This document shows, in pieces, positions 55,001 to 63,031 of a stretch of DNA of 64,000 nucleotides. Below the pieces are notes generated by a model. It was not told where the DNA came from, did not search any database, and saw only the letters and a program-made list of their open reading frames with translations. Made by a program: the position numbers and the translations under genes. Positions within the stretch are counted from its first letter, which is position 1. Each line of letters opens with the position of its first letter. Source of the stretch: Nocardioides szechwanensis (GTDB taxonomy: Bacteria > Actinomycetota > Actinomycetes > Propionibacteriales > Nocardioidaceae); assembly GCF_900103935.1 (NCBI RefSeq), contig NZ_FNIC01000001.1, positions 164,306-228,305 of the forward strand, in the 5' to 3' direction.

Positions 55001-55706
55001 GCTCGTGCAGGCGGGCGGTCAGGTCCGGCCGCTCGATGCTGCCGAGCGCGCGCGCCCGCCCGAACGCGAGGTGGGCCTCGTCCTCGCGCTGCACCGGGTC
55101 GGGGGCGTCGCTCGCGGGGAAGAGCCGGTCGACCAGTGCCGTGAGCTCGGCCAGCACCTGGCGGCCGAGCTCGGCGGGGTCGGCGTAGTCGGCGTGCGGG
55201 TGGGCGGACCGACGTACCCGCTCCTTGAGGTCCTCCAGCCGCTGCCGGGCCTCCGGTGGCTCCTCGTCGCGGGGATCGGGGTCGGCGGCCAGCAGGTGGA
55301 AGAACGCGTGACCTGCCGCGTCGGCGTCGTTGAGCACGCCGTGCAGGACCTCGAGCTCGGTGACCGAGGTCCCCGGTAGGTCACTCAGCCACGGCAGCTG
55401 CTCGGCCAGCCCGGTGGGGATCTCCTCGGGGACCCAGCCGTAGCGCCGGCCCAGCAGGCCGAGGAAGTAGGGCCGGCTGCGGTCGATCTCGGCGAGGCAG
55501 ATCGGCAGGACCGCGCCCTCGGCCTTCTGCTCGTCGGTGACGCCCCACCGCAGGTCGACCTCGGACCACGCGACCCCGCGCTCCTCGCAGAGCCGGCGCA
55601 GGCGGGGGAAGACGCGCTTGACGAGCTCCTCGCGCTCCGCCTGCATGTCGCGGAACGTCGAGGACACGAAGACCCGGATGGCCCGCTCAGCCGACTGTCC
55701 AGCCAT
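52038..55706 (-). CDS. DUF4062-STAND-TPR protein with degenerate P-loop
   Basis: 1222 residues. The N-terminal DUF4062 domain (IRVFVSSTFRDMQAERE; VDLRWGVT; CLAEIDRSRPYFLGLLGRRYGW) is that of TEP1/NWD1-like proteins. The NTPase region follows: the expected GxxGxGKS reads ADEGSDLT (248-255), with Leu254 where the lysine should be, while Walker B-like LLVVDGADLL (D333, D336) remains. A winged-helix-like segment leads into about twelve TPR repeats (680-1210). STAND proteins with sensor repeats are often anti-phage or cell-death switches; here ATP use may be lost. Divergent from the GNAT gene and tail-to-tail with the RyR gene. Confidence 0.82.
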   Translation of the reverse strand: MAGQSAERAIRVFVSSTFRDMQAEREELVKRVFPRLRRLCEERGVAWSEVDLRWGVTDEQKAEGAVLPICLAEIDRSRPYFLGLLGRRYGWVPEEIPTGLAEQLPWLSDLPGTSVTELEVLHGVLNDADAAGHAFFHLLAADPDPRDEEPPEARQRLEDLKERVRRSAHPHADYADPAELGRQVLAELTALVDRLFPASDAPDPVQREDEAHLAFGRARALGSIERPDLTARLHEHAEGIAPPLVVRADEGSDLTPQVATWLDAWAAAHPDDLTVRHHVSATSDAADWRALAARVVAALAPDAPALPDDAAGCRAALFAALGGAEQRTLLVVDGADLLTDTDGAPDLTWLPPELPTNLRVVVTTAGHRPVDEALRRGWPVLDLPPLTEAERAAYVGTFLARRSKGLGPVHVETLTRSPHTGNVLYLRTVLDELRQHGDHFTLGEVIAGYLAAETVDDLLELVLARYEHDFEQDRPGLVGDAFRAVWSARRGLTEPELLDLLGATDEGPEPLPSAVWSPLVIAAEAGLITRSGRIGFATEAHRRAVADRYLAGPEEQRRAHADLASYFAARPLSPRVAEELPWQQLAAGDLDGLVATLSRLDFLDLAYPLAPEDLRRLWARAEESGRSTVDAYRAVIERPAEHDEQAWAVARLVTDAGHPAEALTLHRYLVSAYRTQAADTEPGGRVHARLRASLLNLGAALQAQGELDEAVATDREAVALARPAEDERVLQAALGNLGLCLRTQGDLDGAVTALRESLDLARVLDDPAAVQAALGNLAGALRAGGEYDAALALMEEQESLSRSVGDRRGVGLALAGKAAVASDLGDPLTALAGIEAWRADATERGDRTSQVEALVTESTTLRQLGRFPEGAQRAAEAELLARQLSDEPLLARVLDVQARQAIDEGRWEDARRVATEALLIARGADATQPAVLALGSLGMAQRELGDLPGSRSSHTEELTLATQLADRAAVAVAHVNLAAVDIVSNDLPASLAHYAQAEPVLRSLGLAATLVPLLNNRWQVHQMLGNVPAAIADLLDCGTQCATSGADAQRVQVLTKAVELLYQSGRQAEAEPVWESLAEACTRTGDEAGLQRALGERALLLMGRGELATAVPLLDRQEEICRRTGDQVGLAACVGNRAIVLQQQGDLAGALACLDEQLALSRATGNAQGVLFATANRGEVLGNLGRTTEALTALQEARAMATQWGLAPVVQQLDQMIARLSS

Positions 55707-55779
55707 CCGCGCAGCATGGCAGAGGTGCGCCCCAGGCGTCTCGGCGTCGCAGCGCTGCTCGTCGGCTTAGAGTCTCCCC

Positions 55780-56628
55780 GTGACGACGACCACCCGCCAC
55801 GGCGTACGCCCCCTGGGCTCAGCCGACCTGGAGGCGTTCCTGGAGCTGGCCGGCCAGGACCCCGTCGTCAACGTCTTCGCGCTCCACCGCGCACGCACCA
55901 CCAGCCTCGAGCCGCGCTGGCTCGGCGGCGAGGTCTGGGGACGCTTCGCCAACGGCGAGCTGGTCGCGGCCTGCCACGTGGGCGCCAACCTGGTGCCGAT
56001 CCAGGCCTCCACCGACGACGCCCGGGCGTTCGCCGAGCGGGCACTGACCCGTAGCCGCAGCGTCTCGACCATCGTCGGGCCGCACGACGCGGTGAAGGAC
56101 TTCTGGCACCACGTCGCCCACACGTGGGGCAAGCCCCGCGAGATCCGCTGGCTCCAGCCCCACCTGGTGATCGACGGCCCGCCGCTGGTCGAGTCCGACC
56201 CGCGGGTCCGCCGTACGACGCGGCAGGACATGCCGGTGCTCTACCCGGCGTGCGTGTCGATGTACACCGAGGAGGTCGGCGTCTCCCCGGAGAGCGGCGG
56301 CAGCTCCGACCTCTACCGCGCCCGCGTGACTCAGCTGACCAGCCGCGGCTGGTCGTTCGCGCGGATCGAGGGCGGCCGCGTGGTGTTCAAGGCGGAAGTC
56401 GCCTGCGCCACGAACGACGCCGCGCAGATCCAGGGCGTGTGGGTGCCGCCCGACCGCCGCGGCGAGGGGCTGGCCATCGCCGGCATGGCCGCGGTCGTCG
56501 ACTTCGTGCAGGCCGAGATCGCGCCCACCGTCTCCCTCTACGTCAACGAGTGGAACGAGCCGGCCCGCCGGGCCTACAAGGCGGTCGGCTTCCGCGAGAC
56601 GGCCCGCTTCTCGACCGTGATGTTCTGA
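55780..56628 (+). CDS. GNAT acetyltransferase with N-terminal DUF4081 domain
   Basis: 282 residues from GTG 55780. N-terminal DUF4081 (VNVFALHRARTTSLEPRWLGGEVWG) precedes a GNAT fold with the acetyl-CoA motif GVWVPPDRRGEGLAIAGMAAVV and the C-terminal LYVNEWNEPARRAYKAVGF. This is the GNAT gene that follows ispG in mycobacteria, so it marks the far edge of the inserted three-gene module. Substrate unknown. Confidence 0.9.
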   Translation: MTTTTRHGVRPLGSADLEAFLELAGQDPVVNVFALHRARTTSLEPRWLGGEVWGRFANGELVAACHVGANLVPIQASTDDARAFAERALTRSRSVSTIVGPHDAVKDFWHHVAHTWGKPREIRWLQPHLVIDGPPLVESDPRVRRTTRQDMPVLYPACVSMYTEEVGVSPESGGSSDLYRARVTQLTSRGWSFARIEGGRVVFKAEVACATNDAAQIQGVWVPPDRRGEGLAIAGMAAVVDFVQAEIAPTVSLYVNEWNEPARRAYKAVGFRETARFSTVMF

Positions 56629-56648
56629 GGCCTCAGTAGGGTCGCGGT

Positions 56649-57011
56649 GTGTCCCTCACCCCGAGCGTCAAGGTCCTGGCCGGCATCTTCGCCGTCAGCG
56701 GCACCGTCCACCTGGTCAAGCCGCAGTTCTACGAGCAGATCATGCCGAGCTGGGTGCCGGCGCACCGCGAGGTGATCCTGGCCAGCGGCGCCGCCGAGCT
56801 CGCCCTGGCCGCCGGCCTCCTCGCGCCGAGGACCCGGCGCCTCGCGGGCTGGGGGAGCGTGGGCCTGCTCCTCGGTGTCTTCCCGGCCAACGTCAAGATG
56901 GCCACCGACGCGTCGAAGACCCACAACACCGGCCTCAAGGCCGCGGCGTTCGGCCGGCTGCCACTTCAGTGGCCGATGATCAAGGCGGCGTACGCCGCCA
57001 CGAAGGGCTGA
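56649..57011 (+). CDS. DoxX-like small membrane protein
   Basis: 120 residues from GTG 56649, 20 bp after the GNAT gene and in the same orientation. Three to four hydrophobic segments and the pattern SGTVHLVKPQFYEQIMPSWVP followed by ASGAAELALAAGLLAP are typical of DoxX/DUF4267-type proteins. Some DoxX proteins form redox complexes with thiosulfate or superoxide enzymes; nothing here points to such a partner. Confidence 0.8.
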   Translation: MSLTPSVKVLAGIFAVSGTVHLVKPQFYEQIMPSWVPAHREVILASGAAELALAAGLLAPRTRRLAGWGSVGLLLGVFPANVKMATDASKTHNTGLKAAAFGRLPLQWPMIKAAYAATKG

Positions 57012-57071
57012 CGCGACCGCCCGACCGGAACTGGGTCGCAGCGCCGCAGAGCCCGGAAGTAGCCTGACCGC

Positions 57072-58844
57072 ATGATGATGCGGATGTCGAGCCTGTTCCT
57101 GCGGACCCTGCGTGAGGATCCCGTGGACGCCGAGGTCCCGAGCCACCGGCTGCTGGTGCGCGCGGGCTACATCCGCCGCGCCGCCCCGGGCATCTACACC
57201 TGGCTGCCCCTGGGCCTGCGGGTACTGCGCAAGATCGAGGCCATCATCCGCGAGGAGATGGACGGCATCGGCGCCCACGAGCTGTCGTTCCCTGCGCTGC
57301 TGCCCAAGGAGCCTTACGAGGCCACGGGCCGCTGGACCGACTACGGCGACGGGATCTTCCGGCTCCAGGACCGCAAGGGCAACGACTACCTGCTCGGGCC
57401 CACGCACGAGGAGATGTTCACCCTCGTCGTGAAGGACCTCTACAACTCCTACAAGGACCTGCCGCTCTCGATCTACCAGATCCAGACGAAGTACCGCGAC
57501 GAGGCGCGCCCCCGCGCCGGGCTGCTGCGCGGGCGCGAGTTCATCATGAAGGACTCCTACTCCTTCGACATCGACGACGCCGGCCTGGAGGCCAGCTACC
57601 AGCGGCACCGCGACGCCTACATCCGGATCTTCGACCGCCTCGGGTTCGAGTACGTCATCGTCAAGGCCACCGCCGGTGCGATGGGCGGCTCCAAGTCCGA
57701 GGAGTTCCTCGCCCGGGCCGCCGTCGGCGAAGACACCTACGTGCGCTGCACCCACTGTGACTACGCCGCCAACGTCGAGGCGGTCCAGGTCCGCCCGCCC
57801 GCGCCCGTGCCCTACGACGACGCCCCGGCCGCGCACGCCGAGCTCACCCCCGGCACCCCCACCATCGACACGCTGGTCGCCCACCTCAACCAGGCGTTCC
57901 CGCGCGACGACCGCCCCTGGGCGGCCGCCGACACGCTCAAGAACGTGCTCGTGATGCTCAAGCACCCCGACGGCACCCGCGAGCCCCTCGCCATCGGCCT
58001 GCCGGGCGACCGCGAGGTCGACCAGAAGCGCCTCGAGGGCCAGCTGGAGCCGATCGAGGTCGAGGCCATGGACGAGACCGAGCTGCGCTCTCACCCCACG
58101 CTGGTGAAGGGCTACATCGGCCCCGGCGCGCTGGGCGAGAAGAGCGCGTCCGAGATCCGCTACCTCGTCGACCCCCGCGTCGTCGAGGGCACCCGGTGGG
58201 TCACCGGCGCCGACATCGACGGCAGCCACGTGCTCGACCTGGTCGCCGGGCGCGACTTCACGCCCGACGGCACGATCGAGGCGGCCGACGTACGCGACGG
58301 CGATGCCTGCCCCAACTGCGACGAGGGCACCCTCGAGTCCGCGCGCGGCATCGAGATGGGCCACATCTTCCAGCTCGGTCGCCTGTACGCCGACGCCCTC
58401 GACCTCAAGGTGCTCGACGAGAACGGCAAGCTCGTCACGGTCACGATGGGCTCCTACGGCATCGGGCCGTCGCGGGCGGTGGCCGCGATCGCCGAGGGCA
58501 CCCTCGACGACATCGGCCTGTGCTGGCCCCGCAACGTCGCGCCCGCCGACGTTCACATCGTCGCCGCAGGCAAGGACCCGGACATCTTCGCGGCCGCCGA
58601 CCGGATCGCCCACGAGCTCGACGGCCTCGGCGTCCAGGTGCTCTACGACGACCGCGCCGGCAAGATCAGCCCCGGAGTGAAGTTCAAGGACGCCGAGCTG
58701 ATCGGGGTCCCGACGATCGTCGTGGTCGGCAAGAGCCTGGCCGAGGGCGGCACCGTCGAGGTCCGCGACCGCCGTACCGGCGAGCGCGAGGACGTCCCCG
58801 CCGAGCGCGTCGTCGACCACCTGGTGGCCATCGTCCGCGCCTGA
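57072..58844 (+). CDS. proS: prolyl-tRNA synthetase (bacterial type with editing domain)
   Basis: 590 residues. Class II core with motif 2 ([20 protein letters not shown]) and motif 3 ([15 protein letters not shown]), an INS editing domain inserted between them (about 230-390), and a C-terminal anticodon-binding domain ([14 protein letters not shown]...[10 protein letters not shown]). Three Met codons (57072, 57075, 57084) could start it; the outermost is used here. It charges tRNA-Pro. proS upstream of rimP-nusA fits the actinobacterial backbone. Two hairpins follow the stop. Confidence 0.96.
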   Translation: MMMRMSSLFLRTLREDPVDAEVPSHRLLVRAGYIRRAAPGIYTWLPLGLRVLRKIEAIIREEMDGIGAHELSFPALLPKEPYEATGRWTDYGDGIFRLQDRKGNDYLLGPTHEEMFTLVVKDLYNSYKDLPLSIYQIQTKYRDEARPRAGLLRGREFIMKDSYSFDIDDAGLEASYQRHRDAYIRIFDRLGFEYVIVKATAGAMGGSKSEEFLARAAVGEDTYVRCTHCDYAANVEAVQVRPPAPVPYDDAPAAHAELTPGTPTIDTLVAHLNQAFPRDDRPWAAADTLKNVLVMLKHPDGTREPLAIGLPGDREVDQKRLEGQLEPIEVEAMDETELRSHPTLVKGYIGPGALGEKSASEIRYLVDPRVVEGTRWVTGADIDGSHVLDLVAGRDFTPDGTIEAADVRDGDACPNCDEGTLESARGIEMGHIFQLGRLYADALDLKVLDENGKLVTVTMGSYGIGPSRAVAAIAEGTLDDIGLCWPRNVAPADVHIVAAGKDPDIFAAADRIAHELDGLGVQVLYDDRAGKISPGVKFKDAELIGVPTIVVVGKSLAEGGTVEVRDRRTGEREDVPAERVVDHLVAIVRA

Positions 58845-58847
58845 TTG

Positions 58848-58897
58848 TGGAAGGACTTTGTCCTTCCATTGGGAGTACTCGCTGCGCTCGTACTCCC
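58848..58897. terminator. paired hairpins after proS, between convergent genes
   Basis: TGGAAGGAC (58848-58856) pairs with GTCCTTCCA (58860-58868) around a TTT loop, 3 bp after the proS TGA. A second stem GGGAGTAC (58871-58878) with GTACTCCC (58890-58897) follows. The convergent gene stops 8 bp farther on. A likely bidirectional terminator. Confidence 0.8.
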
Positions 58898-58905
58898 GTC
58901 AGAGC

Positions 58906-59601
58906 TCACCGAGGCGTGGCGCGGTGCAGGGGGGTGGGGCCGCGGCGGCCGGCGGGCTCGATCAGCTCCATCAGGCGCAGGCAGTAGGCGACGCGCTGGG
59001 CCAGCCCGGTGGGAGCCCCGATCAGGCGGCCGAGCTCGGCGGTCGAGAACGGCTGGGCCGGCAGGTCCGCGCCCAGCAGCCCCAGCGCGTCGCGCGGCTC
59101 CCGCAGCTCGTGGCGCCCGACCACCTCGGCGAGGTGACGCACGCCGGGGTCGCGGGTACGCCGCCCCGAGCGGCTGCGTGTCGGCTCCGGTGCCCGCACG
59201 TGGTCCTCGCGGCACAGCAGCACCTCGACCACGAGGTGGGGGTGGCCGATCAGCGACGGGAACGACACCAGCTTGTCGAAGACCTCGAGCACGCCGGCCT
59301 TCTTGGGGGAGCGGCGCTCGGAGAGGATCACCCCGTCGGCGTCGACCCGCACGATCCGGCGTACGGCGGGGACGGGGTGGACGATCCGCATCCGGTGCTG
59401 GTCGAGCAGACCGTCGAGCTTGGGCCCGAGCGGCGCGAAGCCTCCGGTCTGGATCTCGACCAGCTCGCCGTCGGCGCGGACCAGGTCGACCACCCAGCGC
59501 CCGACCGGCACCTCGAACGCGTCACCGGGCCGCGAGAGCCACTGCTTGACCGCCGCGTGGAGCGGTCCCTCCCCGAGCGTGCCGATGCCGCCCGAGGTCA
59601 C
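58906..59601 (-). CDS. uncharacterised protein with a possible nuclease-like N-terminal motif
   Basis: 231 residues from GTG 59601, which overlaps the TetR stop (GTGA). N-terminal GPLHAAVKQWL...WVVDLVRADGELVEIQTGGFAPLGPKLD shows a D-x8-ExQ arrangement like the PD-(D/E)XK nuclease core. The C-terminal half looks like a winged-helix segment (FSTAELGRLIGAPTGLAQRVAYCLRLMELIEPAG), which suggests DNA binding. No characterised homologue comes to mind, so nuclease activity is inference only. Coupled to the TetR gene, perhaps sharing its promoter. Confidence 0.6.
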   Translation of the reverse strand: MTSGGIGTLGEGPLHAAVKQWLSRPGDAFEVPVGRWVVDLVRADGELVEIQTGGFAPLGPKLDGLLDQHRMRIVHPVPAVRRIVRVDADGVILSERRSPKKAGVLEVFDKLVSFPSLIGHPHLVVEVLLCREDHVRAPEPTRSRSGRRTRDPGVRHLAEVVGRHELREPRDALGLLGADLPAQPFSTAELGRLIGAPTGLAQRVAYCLRLMELIEPAGRRGPTPLHRATPR

Positions 59602-60200
59602 GGCACGACCAGGCCGTCGACGAGGCGCACCAGCGCGGCGCGGACGTCGGCGGTGGCCTGCGCCCGGTCGTCGGCGCGTGCGGCGAAGAGAGCCGCCTCC
59701 TCGAGCGCACCCACCAGCACATGGGCCAGCGGGAGGACGGGCTGTGGCGGGAGGCGGCCCGCGTCCAGCAGCCCCTGGACGACGGCCTCGACCAGCCCGA
59801 CGCCGTACCGGCGGCCGATCTCGCGCCACCGCTCCCACCCGAGCGCGGCCGGTGCCTCGATCAGCACGATCCGGTGCACCTCGGGATCGGCGCACGCCGC
59901 GAGCCAGCCGTCGATCCCGTCGTGGAGGGTGGCCACAGGATCGCCACTGCCACCGTCCCCGAGCGCGGCGGCGAGACGAGCCGCGATCTCCGCCTCCACG
60001 GTCTCGAAGACCGCCGCGAACAGGTCGGTCTTGCCCGCGAACTGGTGGTAGAGCGCGCCCCGCGTCACCCCGGCAGCCCGGGCGATCTCGTCGGTCCCGA
60101 CGGCCGCGAAGCCCCGCTCGGCGAACAACGGCCGGGCCGCGGCGACCAGGGCGGCGCGGGTCGCCGCCGTACGTGACGCCTGGGTGCGCTTGCTTTCCAT
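59598..60200 (-). CDS. TetR-family transcriptional regulator
   Basis: 200 residues from ATG 60200. N-terminal TetR helix-turn-helix (VGTDEIARAAGVTRGALYHQFAGKTDLF). The C-terminal domain is helical (EIAARLAAALGDG...RWREIGRRYGVGLVEAVVQGLLDAGRL). Divergent from an alpha/beta hydrolase gene with a 54-bp gap holding a dyad, and cotranscribed with the uncharacterised gene downstream. It probably represses both units. Ligand unknown. Confidence 0.9.
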   Translation of the reverse strand: MESKRTQASRTAATRAALVAAARPLFAERGFAAVGTDEIARAAGVTRGALYHQFAGKTDLFAAVFETVEAEIAARLAAALGDGGSGDPVATLHDGIDGWLAACADPEVHRIVLIEAPAALGWERWREIGRRYGVGLVEAVVQGLLDAGRLPPQPVLPLAHVLVGALEEAALFAARADDRAQATADVRAALVRLVDGLVVP

Positions 60201-60208
60201 ACAGTCCG

Positions 60209-60236
60209 TCCGTAAGTTACGTGCAACGTGTACGGA
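60209..60236. promoter_or_regulatory. candidate TetR operator between regulator and hydrolase genes
   Basis: Outer arms TCCGTA (60209-60214) and TACGGA (60231-60236) enclose TTACGT-GCA-ACGT, itself partly symmetric. It is an imperfect 28-bp dyad, 9 bp from the TetR start and 19 bp from the hydrolase start. Confidence 0.5.
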
Positions 60237-60254
60237 AACTCTACCGGAGCCGAG

Positions 60255-61109
60255 ATGACCCAGCAGACGATCGACCTGCCCGCAGGCACCATCCACTACC
60301 GCATCGCCGGCCCGGAGGGCGGCCGCCCGGTGGTGTTCGTGCACGGCTTCCTCGTCGACGACACCCTCTGGGCCGACGTGCCCGAGCGACTGGCCGCGCG
60401 CGGCCTGCGGACGTACGCGGCGACCTGGCCGCTGGCGTCCCACCGCACGCCGATGCACCCCGACGCGCCGCTGTCACCGCGCGACGTGGCCCGGATCATC
60501 CTGTCCTTCCTCGACGAGCTCGACCTGCGCGACGTCGTCCTGGTGGGCAGCGACACCGGGGGAGCGGTGTGCCAGTTCCTCCTCGACGAGGACGCCTCCC
60601 GGATCGGGTGCCTCGTGCTGACCAACTGCGACGCCTTCGACGTCTTCCCGCCGTTCCCGTTCAACCTGCTCTTCCGGCTCGGGCGCCATCCCCGCCTGTC
60701 CTGGGTCGCGCTCCAGCCCTTCCGCTGGGCGAGGGTGGCCAACGGCCCCCTCGGCTTCGGCCTGCTCACGCGCCGCCCGATCGCGTCCGAGGAGAGCCGG
60801 CGGTGGCTCGCGCCCAGCCTGACCAGTGACGCCGTACGACGTGACACGGCGCGGTTCCTGCGCGGCTGGCGGACCGCCGACCTGGCCGACGTCGCCACCC
60901 GGCTGCACCGCTTCGAGCGGCCGGTGCTGCTGGCCTGGGCCCCGAAGGACCGGTTCTTCAAGATCCGGCTGGCCCACGGCCTCCGCGACACCTTCCCCGA
61001 CGCCCGGCTCGTGGAGATGGGCGACGCCCGGACCTTCGTCTCGCTTGACGAGCCCGCCTGGCTCGCCGACGAGATCGCGGGCTTCGTGGGTGTCGGCGAC
61101 TCGTCCTAG
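60255..61109 (+). CDS. alpha/beta-hydrolase with Asp nucleophile (epoxide hydrolase/dehalogenase-like)
   Basis: 284 residues from ATG 60255. Oxyanion region VVFVHGF (H30-G31). The nucleophile elbow reads VGSDTGG, with D100 at the nucleophile position, the pattern of epoxide hydrolases and haloalkane dehalogenases rather than Ser esterases. A putative charge-relay Asp is in LAWAPKDRFF. The usual catalytic His near the C-terminus is not obvious (DARTFVSLDEP), so activity is uncertain. Divergent from the TetR gene and probably its target. Confidence 0.82.
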   Translation: MTQQTIDLPAGTIHYRIAGPEGGRPVVFVHGFLVDDTLWADVPERLAARGLRTYAATWPLASHRTPMHPDAPLSPRDVARIILSFLDELDLRDVVLVGSDTGGAVCQFLLDEDASRIGCLVLTNCDAFDVFPPFPFNLLFRLGRHPRLSWVALQPFRWARVANGPLGFGLLTRRPIASEESRRWLAPSLTSDAVRRDTARFLRGWRTADLADVATRLHRFERPVLLAWAPKDRFFKIRLAHGLRDTFPDARLVEMGDARTFVSLDEPAWLADEIAGFVGVGDSS

Positions 61110-61119
61110 GGTTTCCGCC

Positions 61120-61824
61120 ATGCCCGACATCGACGCCGTCATCTTCGACTGGGGCGGCACCCTCACGCGCTGGCACGACATCGACTTCCACGCCGAGTCG
61201 CTGGCGCTCGCCCAGGCGGTCGTCGACGTCGACCACGACGTCGAGGCGTCGCGGGCCCGGCTGCACCAGGCGGGCAGCACGATCTGGGGCCGCTCGCGCG
61301 ACCGCCAGCAGAGCTCGACGGTGGCCGACCTGTTCGCCGAGGCCGGCCTGTCCCACGACCCCGAGCTGCTCTCCGCCTACTACGACTTCTGGGAGCCGCA
61401 CACCTACACCGACCCGACGGTCGCGCCGCTGTGGGAGGCGCTGCGGGCCGACGGGGTCAAGGTCGGTGTGCTGTCCAACACGATCTGGCCGCGGGACTTC
61501 CACGAGGCGATCTTCGAGCGAGACGGCGTACGCCACCTGATCGACGGCGACGTCTACACCAGCGAGATCCCGTGGACCAAGCCGTCGCCCCGGGCCTTCC
61601 AGGCCGCGCTGGACGCCGTCGGCGCCACCGACCCCGCCCGGTGCGTCTACGTCGGTGACCGGCTCTTCGACGACATCTGGGGCGCCCACAACGCCGGACT
61701 GCGGGCCATCCACGTCCCGCACAGCGCGATCCCGCCCGAGCAGGTCGGCCACACCGAGGGGGAGCCCGACGCGGTGGCCCACGACCTGGCCGACGTCCTC
61801 GCGATCACGCGCGGCTGGGCCTGA
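61120..61824 (+). CDS. HAD-superfamily hydrolase
   Basis: 234 residues. Motif I is FDWGGTLT: the nucleophile Asp is present but the second Asp is Gly, seen in a subset of HAD proteins. Motif II is LSNT, motif III the Lys in TKPSPRAF, motif IV YVGDRLFDD. The cap is helical (class C1-like). A phosphatase acting on a small metabolite is likely; loss of the acid/base Asp may lower activity. It begins 11 bp after the hydrolase gene and is probably in the same transcript. Confidence 0.88.
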   Translation: MPDIDAVIFDWGGTLTRWHDIDFHAESLALAQAVVDVDHDVEASRARLHQAGSTIWGRSRDRQQSSTVADLFAEAGLSHDPELLSAYYDFWEPHTYTDPTVAPLWEALRADGVKVGVLSNTIWPRDFHEAIFERDGVRHLIDGDVYTSEIPWTKPSPRAFQAALDAVGATDPARCVYVGDRLFDDIWGAHNAGLRAIHVPHSAIPPEQVGHTEGEPDAVAHDLADVLAITRGWA

Positions 61825-61842
61825 CCGCACGACACAGGTTTC

Positions 61843-61863
61843 TGCAACTTTGTGCACCGCAAC
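61843..61863 (+). repeat. 21-bp motif upstream of the metalloprotease gene
   Basis: TGCAACTTTGTGCACCGCAAC, followed directly by TTTCC, so GCAACTTT occurs twice. It is related at 15 of 21 positions to the direct copy at 62896-62916 after the metalloprotease gene. GCAA/TGCA-rich direct repeats of this kind resemble LacI-type operators; the role is unknown. Confidence 0.4.
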
Positions 61864-61971
61864 TTTCCGCAGCGCGAGGATCTGGCGTCCGCGGGGGGTC
61901 AGACGGGAGAGTCAGCGGCGAAGCCGCTCGGACTCGGTCGGGCGGCACCGGACGAAACGGACCATCCCTCC

Positions 61972-62889
61972 ATGCGCACTCTCGGACTACGGCTCCTTGC
62001 CCTGAGCACCCTCACGGCGGCACCCCTCTTCCTGACCACCCTCCCCGCCTCGGCGCTCACCGCGGATCCGGCCGGCGCCGCCTCCTGCGCCGAGCAGGAG
62101 GTCTCCTCGTCGGCCAAGGGCGGCCGGGGGGCCGACCACCGCGACATCAGCGCTGCCGAGCAGCGCGAGATCGCCATCCGCACCCACCGGATCCTCAAGC
62201 GCCAGGGCGGCACGTCGTCCCTGGCGGCCGGGGGCTCGGTGCCCGTCTACGTGCACGTGATGGCCTCCAAGTCCGGCGCCGGCAATGTCACCGACACCCA
62301 GATCGCGCAGCAGATCCAGGTCCTCAACACGACGTACGGCGGCGGGGAGTCGGCCGCGGCCGCCAACACCGGCTTCACGTTCACACTCGCCGGCACCGAC
62401 CGCTTCTACAACGACACCTGGCACCGCGACGGCTCGAGCAGCAAGTACCGCAAGGCCACCCGCCAGGGCGGCGCCGACGCGCTCAACATCTGGCTGGTCG
62501 ACTTCAGCTACCTCGGGATCGCCACCTTCCCGTGGGACTACAGCCGCAACCCCGGCATCGACGGCATCCGCGTGCAGTACTCCTCGCTGCCCGGCGGCAG
62601 CGCCGCCAACTACAACCTCGGCGAGACAGCCACGCACGAGGCCGGCCACTGGCTCGGGCTCTACCACACGTTCCAGGGCGGCTGCACGGCCACGAACGAC
62701 GAGGTGAGCGACACCCCCGCCCAGGGCAGCCCCACCAACGGCTGCCCCGCCGGCCGCGACTCCTGCTCGCTGCCGGGCCTGGACCCCATCCACAACTACA
62801 TGGACTACAGCTACGACAGCTGCTACGACCAGTTCACCACCGGGCAGAGCACCCGGATGGACCAGATGTGGGCGGCCTACCGCGCCTGA
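61972..62889 (+). CDS. secreted M43-like (pappalysin-type) zinc metalloprotease
   Basis: 305 residues from ATG 61972. Signal peptide at about 1-29. The metzincin site HEAGHWLGLYH gives H222, E223, H226 and H232, and the Met-turn YMDYS follows, as in M43 cytophagalysin/snapalysin-like enzymes. Several cysteines after the active site (GGCTATND, NGCPAGRDSCS, YDSCYD) suggest disulfides in an extracellular enzyme. A propeptide-like charged region precedes the catalytic domain. Substrates unknown. A 21-bp motif flanks the gene on both sides. Confidence 0.9.
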   Translation: MRTLGLRLLALSTLTAAPLFLTTLPASALTADPAGAASCAEQEVSSSAKGGRGADHRDISAAEQREIAIRTHRILKRQGGTSSLAAGGSVPVYVHVMASKSGAGNVTDTQIAQQIQVLNTTYGGGESAAAANTGFTFTLAGTDRFYNDTWHRDGSSSKYRKATRQGGADALNIWLVDFSYLGIATFPWDYSRNPGIDGIRVQYSSLPGGSAANYNLGETATHEAGHWLGLYHTFQGGCTATNDEVSDTPAQGSPTNGCPAGRDSCSLPGLDPIHNYMDYSYDSCYDQFTTGQSTRMDQMWAAYRA

Positions 62890-62895
62890 GGCTAT

Positions 62896-62916
62896 TGCAG
62901 GTTCGTGCATTGCAAG
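62896..62916 (+). repeat. 21-bp motif downstream of the metalloprotease gene
   Basis: TGCAGGTTCGTGCATTGCAAG, a direct partial copy of the motif at 61843-61863. It lies in a 142-bp gap of lower GC content between the metalloprotease gene and a convergent DUF4439 gene. Nothing else is evident in that gap. Confidence 0.4.
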
Positions 62917-63031
62917 GATGTGTAGTTCGCAGGTGGTTCCGTGAAGTTCGGCTCTGTTGCATGATTTTCCCGGAGAGAGCGGATACCTATCCCACCTCAG
63001 GTAGTTCTCTTCACGGCCTCTGTCCCAGGCC

